Positions 23,727-33,008 of a stretch of 64,000 bases of DNA are shown piece after piece (position 1 is the stretch's first letter; each line of letters begins with the position of its first letter). Location of the stretch: NCBI RefSeq assembly GCF_000756665.1, contig NZ_ARXV01000003.1, forward strand, positions 334,633-398,632. Direction: 5' to 3'. Position numbers and translations under genes: made by a program. Source of the stretch: Alcanivorax nanhaiticus (lineage in GTDB: Bacteria; Pseudomonadota; Gammaproteobacteria; Pseudomonadales; Alcanivoracaceae). The notes below the pieces were generated by a model, which did no database searches, had not been told where the DNA came from, and saw only the letters and a program-made list of their open reading frames with translations.

Positions 23727-23761
23727 GTTAACTGTTAACTATTCACTGTTAACTGCTCACT
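23727..23761. repeat. GTTAACT/ATTCACT heptad array, copy D
   Basis: GTTAACT, GTTAACT, ATTCACT, GTTAACT, GCTCACT. The last unit contains the reverse-strand TGA stop codon (23757-23759) of glcB. Confidence 0.8.
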
Positions 23762-25919
23762 TGCCTGCTTTCAGTTCACGGCGACGACGGTGCAGAACCG
23801 GCTCGGTGTAACCGCTCGGCTGGGAGCAGCCCTCGAATACCAGCTCAACAGCTGCCTGGAAGGCAACAGAACCATCGAAGTCCTTGGCCATGGGGGTATA
23901 CAGGGGATCGTTGGCGTTCTGACGATCCACCACATCCGCCATGCGCTTCAGGGTTTCCATCACCTGCTCTTTGTTGGTGATGCCGTGGTGCAGCCAGTTG
24001 GTCACGTGCTGGCTGGAAATACGCAGGGTGGCACGGTCTTCCATCAGGCCCACATCATTGATGTCCGGCACCTTGGAACAGCCCACGCCCTGGTCGATCC
24101 AGCGCACCATGTAGCCCAGGATGCCCTGAGCATTATTGTCCAGCTCCTGCTGGATTTCCTCGGCGGTCAGTTCGCGATCCAGCAATGGCAGGGTCAGGAT
24201 GTCATCCAGCGACGCACGCTCACGGCTAGCCAGCTTGGCTTGTACTGCGGCCACATCCACTTCGTGGTAGTGAGTCACGTGCAGGGTAGCGGCAGTCGGG
24301 GACGGAACCCAGGCACAGTTGGCGCCCGCGTTCGGGTGGCCGGCCTTGTTGGCCATCATCTGAGCCATCTCGTCCGGCATGGCCCACATGCCTTTACCAA
24401 TCTGGGCGTGGCCCGGCAGGCCGCATTCCAGACCGATATCCACGTTCCAGTCCTCATAGGCCTTGATCCAGGCCATGCCCTTCATGTCGCCTTTGCGCGC
24501 AAACGGACCGGCTTCCATGGAGGTGTGCATTTCATCACCGGTACGGTCAAGGAAACCAGTGTTGATGAAGATCACGCGGTCGCTGGCCTGACGGATACAC
24601 TCCTTCAGGTTCACGGTAGTGCGACGCTCTTCATCCATGATGCCGATCTTGAGGGTCTTGTCGGCCAGGCCCAGGGCCTTCTCGACACGACCGAACAGCT
24701 CAACGGCAAAGGCTACTTCTTCCGGGCCGTGCATCTTCGGCTTCACGATGTACACGGAACCGGTGCGGCTGTTGCTCAGCTTGTTGATCTTCTTCAGGTC
24801 GTGCATGGCCGCCAGTACGGTCACCATGCCGTCCATGATACCTTCCGGGGTTTCCTCACCATTCATGAGGATGGCCGGGTTGGTCATCAGGTGGCCCACG
24901 TTACGCACCAGCAGCAGGGAACGGCCGTGCAGGGTCAGGGTGGAACCGTCCAGCGCGGTGTACTCACGGTCACCGTTCATGGAACGGGTCATGGTCTTGC
25001 CGCCCTTCTCAAAGCTTTCCTGCAGGTCACCCTTCATCAGGCCTGCCCAGTTGCGGTACACCTCAACCTTGTCTTCCGCATCAACGGCGGCAACGGAGTC
25101 TTCGCAGTCCTGAATGGTGGTGATGGCAGATTCCAGCAGCACGTCTTTCATGTTGGCTGCGTCGTCAGCACCGATCGGGTGGCTGGCGTCGAACTGGATT
25201 TCCGCGTGCAGGTTGTTGTGCTTCACCAGTACACCGGTGGGTGCAGCGGCGTCGCCCAGGTAACCTTTCAGCTGGGATTCGTCTTTCAGGCCGGTCTTTT
25301 CGGCGCCGAGAGACACAACCAGCTTGCCATCAACGATGGCGTAACCTGTGCTGTCTTTGTGGGAGCCAGCAGCCAGCGGGAAGTAGTTGTCCAGGAAGTC
25401 GCGAGCCCAGGCAATCACCTTGGCACCACGCTTCGGGTTGTAGGCCCCACCTTTCTCGGCGCCGCCTTCGTTGGAGATGACGTCTGTGCCGTACAGAGCA
25501 TCGTACAGGCTACCCCAGCGAGCATTGGCCGCATTCAGGGCGAAACGGGCATTCTTCACCGGTACTACCAGCTGCGGGCCAGCAATGGTGGCGATTTCTT
25601 CGTCAACGTTCGCGGTAGTGACCTTGAACTCGTCGCCTTCCGGCAGCAGGTAGCCGATCTCGGTCAGGAATGCCTTGTACTCGGCCATATCGATGGTTTG
25701 GCCCTTGCGCGCCTTGTACCACTCGTCCAGCTGAGCCTGGATGGCTTCACGTTTTTCCAGCAGCGCCTTGTTCTTCGGCGCCAGGTCCTTGAGGATGGCT
25801 TCCAGCTCGGCCCAGAAGTGTTCCGGGTCAACGCCGGTACCCGGCGCAATCTCGTTGACTACCAGATCATGGAGTTCGGCAGCGATTTCGAGGCTACCCT
25901 TCTGAATACGATCGGTCAT
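23757..25919 (-). CDS. glcB: Malate synthase G
   Basis: Condenses glyoxylate with acetyl-CoA to malate, the second step of the glyoxylate shunt, needed for growth on acetate, fatty acids or alkanes. At 720 residues it is the G isoform (E. coli 723). Characteristic segments are [21 protein letters not shown] text ([16 protein letters not shown]), [35 protein letters not shown] and [23 protein letters not shown] 25919 is preceded by a modest AGGAGC. Isocitrate lyase is not in the window. The stop codon lies in heptad copy D. Confidence 0.97.
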   Translation of the reverse strand: MTDRIQKGSLEIAAELHDLVVNEIAPGTGVDPEHFWAELEAILKDLAPKNKALLEKREAIQAQLDEWYKARKGQTIDMAEYKAFLTEIGYLLPEGDEFKVTTANVDEEIATIAGPQLVVPVKNARFALNAANARWGSLYDALYGTDVISNEGGAEKGGAYNPKRGAKVIAWARDFLDNYFPLAAGSHKDSTGYAIVDGKLVVSLGAEKTGLKDESQLKGYLGDAAAPTGVLVKHNNLHAEIQFDASHPIGADDAANMKDVLLESAITTIQDCEDSVAAVDAEDKVEVYRNWAGLMKGDLQESFEKGGKTMTRSMNGDREYTALDGSTLTLHGRSLLLVRNVGHLMTNPAILMNGEETPEGIMDGMVTVLAAMHDLKKINKLSNSRTGSVYIVKPKMHGPEEVAFAVELFGRVEKALGLADKTLKIGIMDEERRTTVNLKECIRQASDRVIFINTGFLDRTGDEMHTSMEAGPFARKGDMKGMAWIKAYEDWNVDIGLECGLPGHAQIGKGMWAMPDEMAQMMANKAGHPNAGANCAWVPSPTAATLHVTHYHEVDVAAVQAKLASRERASLDDILTLPLLDRELTAEEIQQELDNNAQGILGYMVRWIDQGVGCSKVPDINDVGLMEDRATLRISSQHVTNWLHHGITNKEQVMETLKRMADVVDRQNANDPLYTPMAKDFDGSVAFQAAVELVFEGCSQPSGYTEPVLHRRRRELKAGK

Positions 25920-26166
25920 GGTGCTCCTACCCTTCTGGTCCAGAGAAGTCTTGAGTAAATCGGCGCTTTCCGTGAAAACCGGCAGTAAACCGGTTTGTCC
26001 GACCCAGCCAGAAAGCGGGTCGGGCCATCACATCAACCCCGGGAAGTACGACTGCGGCGAGACGACCCAGCCGGGCCACTCGCGAAAAAACGGTGGGTAT
26101 TCTAGCCGAAACGCGGCCACGAATCATGTTTAGTGACAACAATTAGCGTGACTGTGTGGTCTGCGA

Positions 26167-27021
26167 TCAACCGAAGAGGTTGACCACATCCAGCCGGTGT
26201 GCCTGCTCACCGCCACGTTGCTGACCGTCTTCCAGATTTTCGAAGTCGAACAGGCGGGTATCGGCCAATTGGGAGGGGGCGATGTTCTGTACGGCGGCAA
26301 AGATATTCTCGATGCGACCGGGTTGTTCACGATCCCATTTCTGCAGCATTTCCTTGATCACCTGACGCTGCAGGTTCTCCTGAGAACCACACAGATTGCA
26401 GGGGATGATGGGAAAATCCTTGAAGCCGGAGAATTCGATAATGTCTTTCTCGCGGCAGTAGGCCAGCGGGCGAATCACGATATTGCGGTTATCGTCACTG
26501 CGCAGCTTGGGCGGCATGGCCTTCATCTTGCCGCCGTAGAACATATTCAGGAACAGGGTTTCAACAATGTCGTCACGGTGGTGGCCCAGAGCAATCTTGG
26601 TGGCACCGATCTCTTCGGCAAAGCCATACAGGCTGCCGCGACGCAGACGGGAGCACAGGCCACAGGTGGTTTTCCCCTCAGGCACCTTTTCCTTCACGAT
26701 GGAATAGGTGTCTTTTTCCAGGATGTGATACGCCACCCCTTCCTTTTCCAGGTACTCGGGAAGGATGTGCTCCGGGAAGCCCGGCTGCTTCTGGTCCAGG
26801 TTCACCGCTACCAGCTCGAAGTTAACTGGAGCCGAATGCTGCAGATTACGCAGGATCTCCAGCATGGTGTAGGAATCCTTGCCGCCGGACAGACACACCA
26901 TCACCTTGTCGCCTTCACTGATCATGTTGAAGTCGGCGATGGCACGCCCCACTTCCCGCCGCAACTTCTTCTGCAGCTTGTTGAAGCGGGTACTTTTTTT
27001 GGATGCTGCGCTGTCAGACAT
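26167..27021 (-). CDS. ttcA: tRNA 2-thiocytidine(32) synthetase TtcA
   Basis: Iron-sulfur PP-loop enzyme that thiolates C32 of certain tRNAs. At 284 residues it has PP-loop [13 protein letters not shown] near residues 45-57 and two CxxC pairs ([11 protein letters not shown] and [13 protein letters not shown]) that hold the 4Fe-4S cluster. Its ATG overlaps the stop of the upstream dehydrogenase (ATGA), which suggests translational coupling. Confidence 0.95.
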   Translation of the reverse strand: MSDSAASKKSTRFNKLQKKLRREVGRAIADFNMISEGDKVMVCLSGGKDSYTMLEILRNLQHSAPVNFELVAVNLDQKQPGFPEHILPEYLEKEGVAYHILEKDTYSIVKEKVPEGKTTCGLCSRLRRGSLYGFAEEIGATKIALGHHRDDIVETLFLNMFYGGKMKAMPPKLRSDDNRNIVIRPLAYCREKDIIEFSGFKDFPIIPCNLCGSQENLQRQVIKEMLQKWDREQPGRIENIFAAVQNIAPSQLADTRLFDFENLEDGQQRGGEQAHRLDVVNLFG

Positions 27022-27818
27022 CAGGTGACCTTCATTTTGCGGATCAGTCGGCGATACAGTGCGGGGGACCAGCGTTTAAGGTAAACACCAGCCTTTTCGC
27101 GGCCGGCGATGATAACCTGATCCCTGCCCTGCTGCACGGCCTTGAGCAACCGTTCAGCACATTCATCAGCACTAATGCCTGCCTCCTGGGCGTCATCCAT
27201 ACTGCCCTGGGCTGAGCCGTCGGCAGTCAGCGCGTTAACAGACACCTGGGTACGGACGAACCCGGGCATCACCAATGTCACCCGGATACCATGGTCGTAC
27301 TCTTCTGCCCGTAATGACTCGAAAAAGCCATGAAGCGCATGCTTGCTGGCGCTGTAGGCACTACGCAGCGGCGTGGGCAGCTCGCCCACCAACGAGGTAA
27401 CCACCACAAAGCGGCCTCCTCCTTGCGCTCGGAACAGAGGTAGTACGGCTTTGGTCAAGGCCACTGTGCCAAAGAAGTTCACTTCCATAATGCGCCGATC
27501 CACAGACAAATCCGTGTCTGCTACCAGCGAGCGCTGGGAAATACCCCCGTTATGGACCACCAGGTCAACCTGTCCAAACTTGCCTTTCACCGCCTCAACA
27601 GCAGCGGGCATAGCGTCGCTGTCGGCCAGATCCAGGGGCAGAATAAAATGCTCTGCCGCGTTCACCAGCCCTTCCCGAACCCGCTCAAGCTCCGCTTCGC
27701 GACGAGCGGACAGCACCAGCCGCGCGCCTCGCCGGGCAAAGGATTTCGCCACCGCTTCACCAATGCCGGAGGATGCACCGGTAATCCAGACCACGTTGCC
27801 AGCCAGGCTCTTGGACAT
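27021..27818 (-). CDS. Short-chain dehydrogenase/reductase
   Basis: 265-residue classical SDR. NAD(P)-binding [19 protein letters not shown] lies near residue 13, the structural motif is HNGG at about 89, and the catalytic Ser is in [25 protein letters not shown] with YxxxK (YSASK). The Arg-rich segment after beta-2 ([11 protein letters not shown]) favours NADP. The substrate is unknown; it is similar to the DHRS7-like group. It overlaps ttcA by 1 bp (ATGA), forming a two-gene unit. Confidence 0.88.
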   Translation of the reverse strand: MSKSLAGNVVWITGASSGIGEAVAKSFARRGARLVLSARREAELERVREGLVNAAEHFILPLDLADSDAMPAAVEAVKGKFGQVDLVVHNGGISQRSLVADTDLSVDRRIMEVNFFGTVALTKAVLPLFRAQGGGRFVVVTSLVGELPTPLRSAYSASKHALHGFFESLRAEEYDHGIRVTLVMPGFVRTQVSVNALTADGSAQGSMDDAQEAGISADECAERLLKAVQQGRDQVIIAGREKAGVYLKRWSPALYRRLIRKMKVT

Positions 27819-27935
27819 GCTGTTATCTCCCTGATTGCGAATACCGCAGAGAGTAATGGGGAAGAAGGTAAAACCAAAGCGCAGCGTGTAATTGAGGAGT
27901 TTGAAAGGACACTGACTGCCTGAGCGATAACGCAG

Positions 27936-28036
27936 AAGCGAGTGACGAGTTTCGAGTTGCGCGTTGCGAGAACCCTAACCCGGGCAGCTTTTGGGTTTTG
28001 GCCTTTCGAACCTCGCTTCTCGCAACTCGATACTCA
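27936..28036. repeat. CTCGNNN heptad arrays as an inverted pair
   Basis: Left arm 27936-27971 has GAAGCGAG, TGACGAG, TTTCGAG, TTGCGCG, TTGCGAG. Right arm 28005-28036 has TTTCGAA, CCTCGCT, TCTCGCA, ACTCGAT, ACTC. The arms are imperfect inverted repeats that could form a long hairpin between the SDR promoter side and the 3' end of the acyl-CoA dehydrogenase gene. Confidence 0.7.
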
Positions 28037-28071
28037 GTATTCGCCCGCAAGCGGCGCCCTTTCAAGGTATG

Positions 28072-29268
28072 TTATTTCAGCTCCTTCGACGACAGTCCCA
28101 GCAGATGCCGCGCGATGATCAGTTGCTGGATCTGTTGAGTGCCTTCGAAGATATCGATGATTTTCGAATCCCGTGCCAGCTTCTCCAGCAGGGTGCGCTC
28201 CGAGTAGCCCAATTCGCCACACAGGGCCACGCACTTGAGAGTAACCTCATTACCCATTCGCCCGGCCTTGGCCTTGCACATGGAGGCATCCTTTGAATTG
28301 GGCTGGCCGTTGTCTGCCATCCAGGCGGCCTTGAGGGTCATCAGGCGGGCGGCCTCCAAGTCGGCCTCCAGTCGGTACAGCTCGAGTTCACGAGCAGTAG
28401 AGTTATAATGCAGTTTCGAGAAATCAGCCTTAACCCCTTCTTTTTCATATATTTCACGGGTAATTTCCAGTGCGGCACGAGCGACACCCAGGGCCATGGC
28501 TGCCACTTGTGGGCGGGTGTTGTCGAAAGTCTGCATCACCCCACCGAAGGCTTTCTTGCGTGCCTCTTCACTGTCGGCTATGTCCGGTGAACCAAGGATA
28601 TGATCCTTCGGTATCCTGCAATCATTCAGTGACAGTGCCGCAGTATCCGACACCCGCAATCCCATCTTGTCCTCTACCCGCACCAGGCTCATACCGGCAT
28701 TGTCGCGAGGCACAATGAACGACTTGATCGCCGCCTTGCCCAGCGACTTGTCCAGTGTCGCCCACACCACTACGGCATCGCATCGCTGGCCGCCCGTACA
28801 ATAAATCTTCTCGCCATTGAGTACCCACTCATCGCCCTCCAACCGGGCGGTTGTGCTAATGGCGGCAGAATCAGACCCGGCGCCCGGCTCGGTGATCGCC
28901 ATCGCGCAGTAGAGCTTGCCGTATTTTTCCTTTTGCTCAGCAGTCCCCACCGCCATCACGGCAGCGTTGCCCAATCCAGTGCCGGGAATCGAGAGCATCA
29001 GCCCCACATCACCCCAGCTCATGGCCTCTACGCCCATGATGCCCATCATGTTCGCACCATTACGGATCTCATCGGATGGTTCCGCTTTACCCTTTGGGCC
29101 GCGCCCCATCGAAGCCATCATCTGGGCGACCGGCTTCAGTTCATCCGGCGTCTCACAGTGCTCGATGGCATCATACTTGCGCGTGATGGGACGAAAGACG
29201 CCTGCTGCCAGCTGCTGCGCCATATGCTGAACCTGGGTCAGCTTCTGGGGAAGTTCCAGATTAATCAT
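28072..29268 (-). CDS. Acyl-CoA dehydrogenase, catalytic-type subunit
   Basis: 398-residue flavoprotein of the acyl-CoA dehydrogenase family, beta-oxidation step one. FAD and substrate segments are AMAITEPGAGSDSAAIST and EKIYCTGGQRCDAVVVWA. The C-terminus carries the catalytic-Glu-type motif IFEGTQQIQQL, as in medium-chain enzymes. AGGAGAGAG before ATG 29268 sets the start; longer readings to 29421 overlap the upstream gene. The next gene upstream (11 bp gap) encodes a second dehydrogenase-like protein lacking this Glu, so the two may form one complex. Confidence 0.9.
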   Translation of the reverse strand: MINLELPQKLTQVQHMAQQLAAGVFRPITRKYDAIEHCETPDELKPVAQMMASMGRGPKGKAEPSDEIRNGANMMGIMGVEAMSWGDVGLMLSIPGTGLGNAAVMAVGTAEQKEKYGKLYCAMAITEPGAGSDSAAISTTARLEGDEWVLNGEKIYCTGGQRCDAVVVWATLDKSLGKAAIKSFIVPRDNAGMSLVRVEDKMGLRVSDTAALSLNDCRIPKDHILGSPDIADSEEARKKAFGGVMQTFDNTRPQVAAMALGVARAALEITREIYEKEGVKADFSKLHYNSTARELELYRLEADLEAARLMTLKAAWMADNGQPNSKDASMCKAKAGRMGNEVTLKCVALCGELGYSERTLLEKLARDSKIIDIFEGTQQIQQLIIARHLLGLSSKELK

Positions 29269-29279
29269 GATCTCTCTCC

Positions 29280-30374
29280 TTACACCATCAGGCTGCCGTG
29301 AAGTACGGCCATGCTGCGCAAATTGCGGTACCACATCTCCAGGGGATAATCGCGTACAAACCCTGCACCACCGAACAGCTGAATACCATTGGTACCGATT
29401 GCCATGGCCTTTTCCATGCACTGCAACTGGGCCAGGTACGCTTCACGATAGAAAGGCAACCCCTGCTCTGCACGACTGGCAGCACGCAGCATCATCAGCC
29501 GCATCCCTTCGATTTCAATGGCCATATCTGAAACCATGAAGGCCACGGACTGCCGCCAGGCAATAGGCTCGCCAAATGCCTTACGCTCCTTCACATAGGG
29601 AATGGCGTAATCCAGCACCGCCTGACAACAGCCGACGGCCAGTGCACATTGCCCAATCCAGGACAGTGCCAGCAAGCGATCCAGATCAAAACCGGGTAAC
29701 CGGTGCGAAGCAGGCACAAAGACCTTATCGAGCGTCAGCGTGCAGAGTTCTGCGCTCCTTAATCCCATGGTGGGCTCTTGGCTTACGGTAAGCCCCTCAG
29801 CTTCAGCTGGCACCATAAACGCTGCCGCACCCTCAGGGCTGTCGGCAATGACCAGGAAGCACTGGCAATGCTTTCCCGCCGGCACAAGGCTCTTTATGCC
29901 ATTGAGACGAAAGCCTCCTTCATCTGGCGCCGCCAGGGTTTGCAGCTGCGAGGGTTCAAACGTGGCCCGAGGCTCGACCAGTGCGATCGCAGCCCCCTGC
30001 CACTGCTCAGAAATCAAACCCGGCAGCCACTGTTCCTGCTGCTCCTCACTGCCAAAGTCGATCAATGCATTGACGACGGCCATAGGCTGTAACGCAGCCA
30101 GTGAATGGGACATGTCCCCGGCCCCGAGATCCTCGCAGGCAAGCGCGTTGGACAATGGTGAGCGCGACAGTCCGACACCTCCAAGCGCCTCTGGCACGGG
30201 CATGAATGCCAGGCCGAAGTCGTGAATCGCCGCAATCAAATCCTGATTCATGCTACCCGCATCGTCGGCTGCCCTGGCCTGCGGCCCCAGAGAATCACGC
30301 ACCAGACGCTGCATATTCTCGCGGGTAATTCTCTGTTCTTCATTGAGTGTCAGATCAAAAAGCGCTGCTTCCAT
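29280..30374 (-). CDS. Acyl-CoA dehydrogenase-like protein lacking the C-terminal catalytic Glu
   Basis: 364 residues with N-terminal, middle and C-terminal acyl-CoA dehydrogenase domains (QRITRENMQRLVRDSLG, EALGGVGLSRSPLSNALACE, IQLFGGAGFVRDYPLEMWYRN). The chain ends MAVLHGSLMV, where active enzymes have a YEG-type motif, so the usual catalytic base is replaced by His-Gly. The middle-domain motif with the FAD-contacting Thr/Ser is also weak. It is first in a two-gene operon with a complete dehydrogenase, which suggests a heteromeric enzyme. The substrate is unknown; a PsrA-like palindrome lies upstream. Confidence 0.85.
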   Translation of the reverse strand: MEAALFDLTLNEEQRITRENMQRLVRDSLGPQARAADDAGSMNQDLIAAIHDFGLAFMPVPEALGGVGLSRSPLSNALACEDLGAGDMSHSLAALQPMAVVNALIDFGSEEQQEQWLPGLISEQWQGAAIALVEPRATFEPSQLQTLAAPDEGGFRLNGIKSLVPAGKHCQCFLVIADSPEGAAAFMVPAEAEGLTVSQEPTMGLRSAELCTLTLDKVFVPASHRLPGFDLDRLLALSWIGQCALAVGCCQAVLDYAIPYVKERKAFGEPIAWRQSVAFMVSDMAIEIEGMRLMMLRAASRAEQGLPFYREAYLAQLQCMEKAMAIGTNGIQLFGGAGFVRDYPLEMWYRNLRSMAVLHGSLMV

Positions 30375-30445
30375 GACATCCTCTTCCTGCTGCTTCTGAA
30401 TGGCTTGCCATTGAGATCCTTATTAAGGCCATTGGCGCCAACCAA

Positions 30446-30461
30446 TCAAACGGTTGTTTGA
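30446..30461. promoter_or_regulatory. PsrA-like palindromic operator
   Basis: TCAAACGGTTGTTTGA, 6-bp inverted arms around GGTT, lies 72-87 bp upstream of the acyl-CoA dehydrogenase operon start. It fits the C/GAAAC-N-GTTTG/C pattern described for the TetR-type fatty-acid regulator PsrA. Binding is inferred. Confidence 0.5.
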
Positions 30462-30588
30462 ATACCATGGTAGAGTGCCCAAATGTTTACACCGTGTCAC
30501 CCCCGGTCTGTGACCTTATTCCGCAAAAGCGGTAAAGTAGAATAAAAATGCATCACCAAAACAAATGAACAAAGGCTGCAACGCTTAA

Positions 30589-31674
30589 GTGTTTACCCTG
30601 ATCCCAGAGGACCCGCCTGAACGCGCAGTACGCCTGCGTCGGCAATTGATGGCGTTTTACTCCTACTGCCTGCTCTGGTTCGGCACTTTTATGGGTGTGG
30701 AACTCACAGCATTTGACCCTGTCACCCCACACGTTGCCATTTTCGGTCTGCTGTTTTCTGTCAATGCGGTTTTCTATGTATTGATTCGCAGCGGCTTCAG
30801 CGAGCGCTTTCGTGATCCCAGCCTGACCGTTTTGCAGATGGTGACGGGCATTCTTGCCATCACAGCCGTCCTTTACTACTCAAGAGAGCTTCGCGGGGCC
30901 ATGCTGAGTATTTATCTGATGGTGATGACCTTCGGGGTGATTTCACTCGATCGCCGCCGGCTGATGCTGATGGCTATCTTTATCCAGAGCTGCTTCAGCA
31001 TGTTACTCATCGGCGAAGGACTGCTGGCCCCTCAACGAGTGATCTTCTCCTACCAGCTTGGGCACTGGTTTATCCTTGCACTGGTGCTGGGCTCCTTTGT
31101 TTATGTCGGTGGGTACATTCACAACTTGCAAAGTCGCGTCAGAGAGCAACGTGAGGGATTGCGCGAGGCCCATGATCGCCTTGCTGCAATTGCCGTCCGG
31201 GATGATCTCACCGGGCTGTATAACCGGCGCTATTTCCTGGAGCGGCTTGAGGAAGAAATGTCGCTGGCATCGCGCAGTGGCTCCAGCTTGCACCTTGCCA
31301 TCATCGATCTGGATCACTTCAAGCAAGTCAACGACACCTATGGTCATCCCGCTGGCGATGAAGTGATTCACCGCTTCAGTATCACGGCCAGTCTGGGGTT
31401 ACGCCGTTCAGATATTCTGGCCCGCTATGGTGGCGAAGAGTTTGTGGTGCTGTTTCCCCATGTCTCATCCACTGCCTGTGTGGCCGCACTGAATCGTTTA
31501 CGTGAGACTTTTGCCGCGCAAACCTATCCTTTTGCGGAGGAGTTGCGAAACACTTTCTCTGCGGGTGTGGTCGAATACCAGAAGCACGAAAGCGCACAGG
31601 ATTTTACCCGTCGCGCTGATGCCGCCCTCTATCAAGCCAAGGCCAAAGGCAGAAATTGCGTGGTGAAGGGCTAA
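30589..31674 (+). CDS. Membrane diguanylate cyclase (GGDEF)
   Basis: Makes the second messenger c-di-GMP. Residues about 20-175 contain around six hydrophobic segments (a multipass sensor), followed by a short coiled linker (QSRVREQREGLREAHDRL). The GGDEF domain has DDLTGLYNRRYF and the active-site ARYGGEEFVVLFP. The inhibitory I-site RxxD (RRSD) lies five residues before GGEEF, so product inhibition is likely. The start is a GTG; an ATG 20 codons later (30649) is possible. There are no partner genes, and it follows a divergent 214-bp gap. Confidence 0.92.
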   Translation: MFTLIPEDPPERAVRLRRQLMAFYSYCLLWFGTFMGVELTAFDPVTPHVAIFGLLFSVNAVFYVLIRSGFSERFRDPSLTVLQMVTGILAITAVLYYSRELRGAMLSIYLMVMTFGVISLDRRRLMLMAIFIQSCFSMLLIGEGLLAPQRVIFSYQLGHWFILALVLGSFVYVGGYIHNLQSRVREQREGLREAHDRLAAIAVRDDLTGLYNRRYFLERLEEEMSLASRSGSSLHLAIIDLDHFKQVNDTYGHPAGDEVIHRFSITASLGLRRSDILARYGGEEFVVLFPHVSSTACVAALNRLRETFAAQTYPFAEELRNTFSAGVVEYQKHESAQDFTRRADAALYQAKAKGRNCVVKG

Positions 31675-31743
31675 CGCCAGGGGCCAGAAACGGGTAACCT
31701 CCCTCCCATCCAGTCTCAATGCTTGCCCGCCCGGAGGGGCCTG

Positions 31744-32286
31744 ATGTCCGAAATCACCAATCCCAGCCTCAAAAACACGGTTCGTAACTACTTCAAGTCG
31801 CTCGGCGAGGATGCCCCCACATGGACCGAGATCCATGGCTTGCTGTGCGCATTGGCGGTAGGCCCGGTCGGTGACGTGGATTATGCGGCAGTGCTTGAGC
31901 TGGAAGTGCCTGAAGAAGTGGCCGCCGCCATGGAAAAATTGCGCCAGCGCCTGGTCACCCAACTGTTGGCCGGCGATGCCATCAACCTGCCCTGCCTGCT
32001 TGATCCCTATCAGGAAGACGACGGCCAGGATCTGGCCAGCTGGTGCGCAGGCTTCATGAGTGGTGTATTTGAAGATGAAGCAGCCTGGTATCAGGATGAC
32101 GAGGCTCAGACCGTGGACTTGATGCTGCCCTTCATCCTGATTTCCGGACTGGATGAAGATGAAGAACTGGACGCACTCTGGGAAAACACCCAGGTAGTAC
32201 GCCAGATGGCACTGAGTATCCCGGAGTTATTGGAAGAATTCTTCCTGCAATTCCACGGCCCGGATCAGGGCGACGAAACCGAATAA
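31744..32286 (+). CDS. UPF0149 family protein (YgfB/YecA-like)
   Basis: 180-residue acidic, mostly helical protein. Family features are EIHGLLCALAVGP near residue 29 and LASWCAGFMSGVFEDEAAW near 97. The C-terminal SEC-C metal-binding motif of YecA is absent, so it is closer to YgfB. GGAGG lies 7 bp before ATG 31744. YgfB-type proteins affect stress and antibiotic responses in Pseudomonas, but no function can be assigned here. It lies about 70 bp after the diguanylate cyclase in the same direction. Confidence 0.85.
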   Translation: MSEITNPSLKNTVRNYFKSLGEDAPTWTEIHGLLCALAVGPVGDVDYAAVLELEVPEEVAAAMEKLRQRLVTQLLAGDAINLPCLLDPYQEDDGQDLASWCAGFMSGVFEDEAAWYQDDEAQTVDLMLPFILISGLDEDEELDALWENTQVVRQMALSIPELLEEFFLQFHGPDQGDETE

Positions 32287-32303
32287 CACGTTTCAAAGGC
32301 ACT

Positions 32304-32370
32304 TTTACCACAGAGATCACAGAGGCACAGAGAGAGGCCCTTGTTTTAGCTCAGTGAACTCTGTGGTTAA
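32304..32370. repeat. CACAGAG repeat pair (inverted)
   Basis: TTTACCACAGAG, ATCACAGAG and GCACAGAG are tandem near-copies at 32304-32337. CTCTGTGGTTAA at 32359-32370 is the inverted partner. It lies between convergent genes and resembles the element at 55312-55385. Confidence 0.7.
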
Positions 32371-32381
32371 ACGCCTTGTAC

Positions 32382-32963
32382 TCAACTATCCGAGCTCAAG
32401 GAAAGGTGGCTGATATCTGGCACCTTAACCTCCTCATCCTTCTTCTTCTGCCCCAGATCCTCCCCGACACCCGCCATGGAAAGATGACTCACATCAGGGG
32501 CTGGCGGCGGCGGCGCATGTTCACTGTTATCCATGTCTTCCCCCACAGCCGCCACACTATAAGGCCCCGAGAACCCGGTCCCGCCCGTTCGGATAGTTCC
32601 GACCGTTTCGAGGTCTCCCGAATTCTGCTCGACCTCAGCCTTCCCGGCCGGGGCAACAGCAGGTGCGGCCGGAGCCGACCCGGCACCTGGTGCTGAAGGC
32701 TCAGCCACTGCCACTGTTTCCTCCACAGACTCCAACGGCTTGAGTACACACTCCGCACCGGCCTGCTTCAAAGCAGCACGAAACTTCATTGCCGTCGCCT
32801 GATCGGCGTCCTTCTTGAGCACCACCGGCTGACCGGCAAACAACTTCTCTACCTTCGCCGCGTCCATTTTGAACAAGCGCCCCAGATTGGCCTTTACTGT
32901 GGCCGGATCTGCGCCTTTGACCAACTGGCCAGCAAATACAACATGGAAACGGGCTTCACTCAT
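32382..32963 (-). CDS. Unknown protein with conserved N-domain and Pro/Ala-rich tail
   Basis: 193 residues. The first 70 or so (FHVVFAGQLVKGADPATVKA through AMKFRAALKQAGAECVL) look like a compact conserved domain seen at the N-terminus of assorted Pseudomonadales proteins. A long Pro/Ala/Glu-rich linker follows. The C-terminus holds two copies of a VGEDM/VGEDL ... PDVSHLS/PDISHLS motif (about residues 139-160 and 164-190). No signal peptide or membrane helix. AGGA 7 bp upstream favours the second Met at 32963. The function is unknown. Confidence 0.7.
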   Translation of the reverse strand: MSEARFHVVFAGQLVKGADPATVKANLGRLFKMDAAKVEKLFAGQPVVLKKDADQATAMKFRAALKQAGAECVLKPLESVEETVAVAEPSAPGAGSAPAAPAVAPAGKAEVEQNSGDLETVGTIRTGGTGFSGPYSVAAVGEDMDNSEHAPPPPAPDVSHLSMAGVGEDLGQKKKDEEVKVPDISHLSLSSDS

Positions 32964-33008
32964 CATGGATTCCTTTGTCGCTCACGCCGGGCCGGGCCCG
33001 GCATGTAC

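Noticed and set aside
23591..23761. CRISPR array
   Set aside because: Units are 7 bp without spacers and with inverted copies; no cas genes are near.
23790..25958. 722-codon plus-strand open frame opposite glcB
   Set aside because: Frame mirrors a well-conserved gene (malate synthase G). The translation is His/Val/Gly-rich with no family resemblance, typical of antisense frames in GC-rich DNA.
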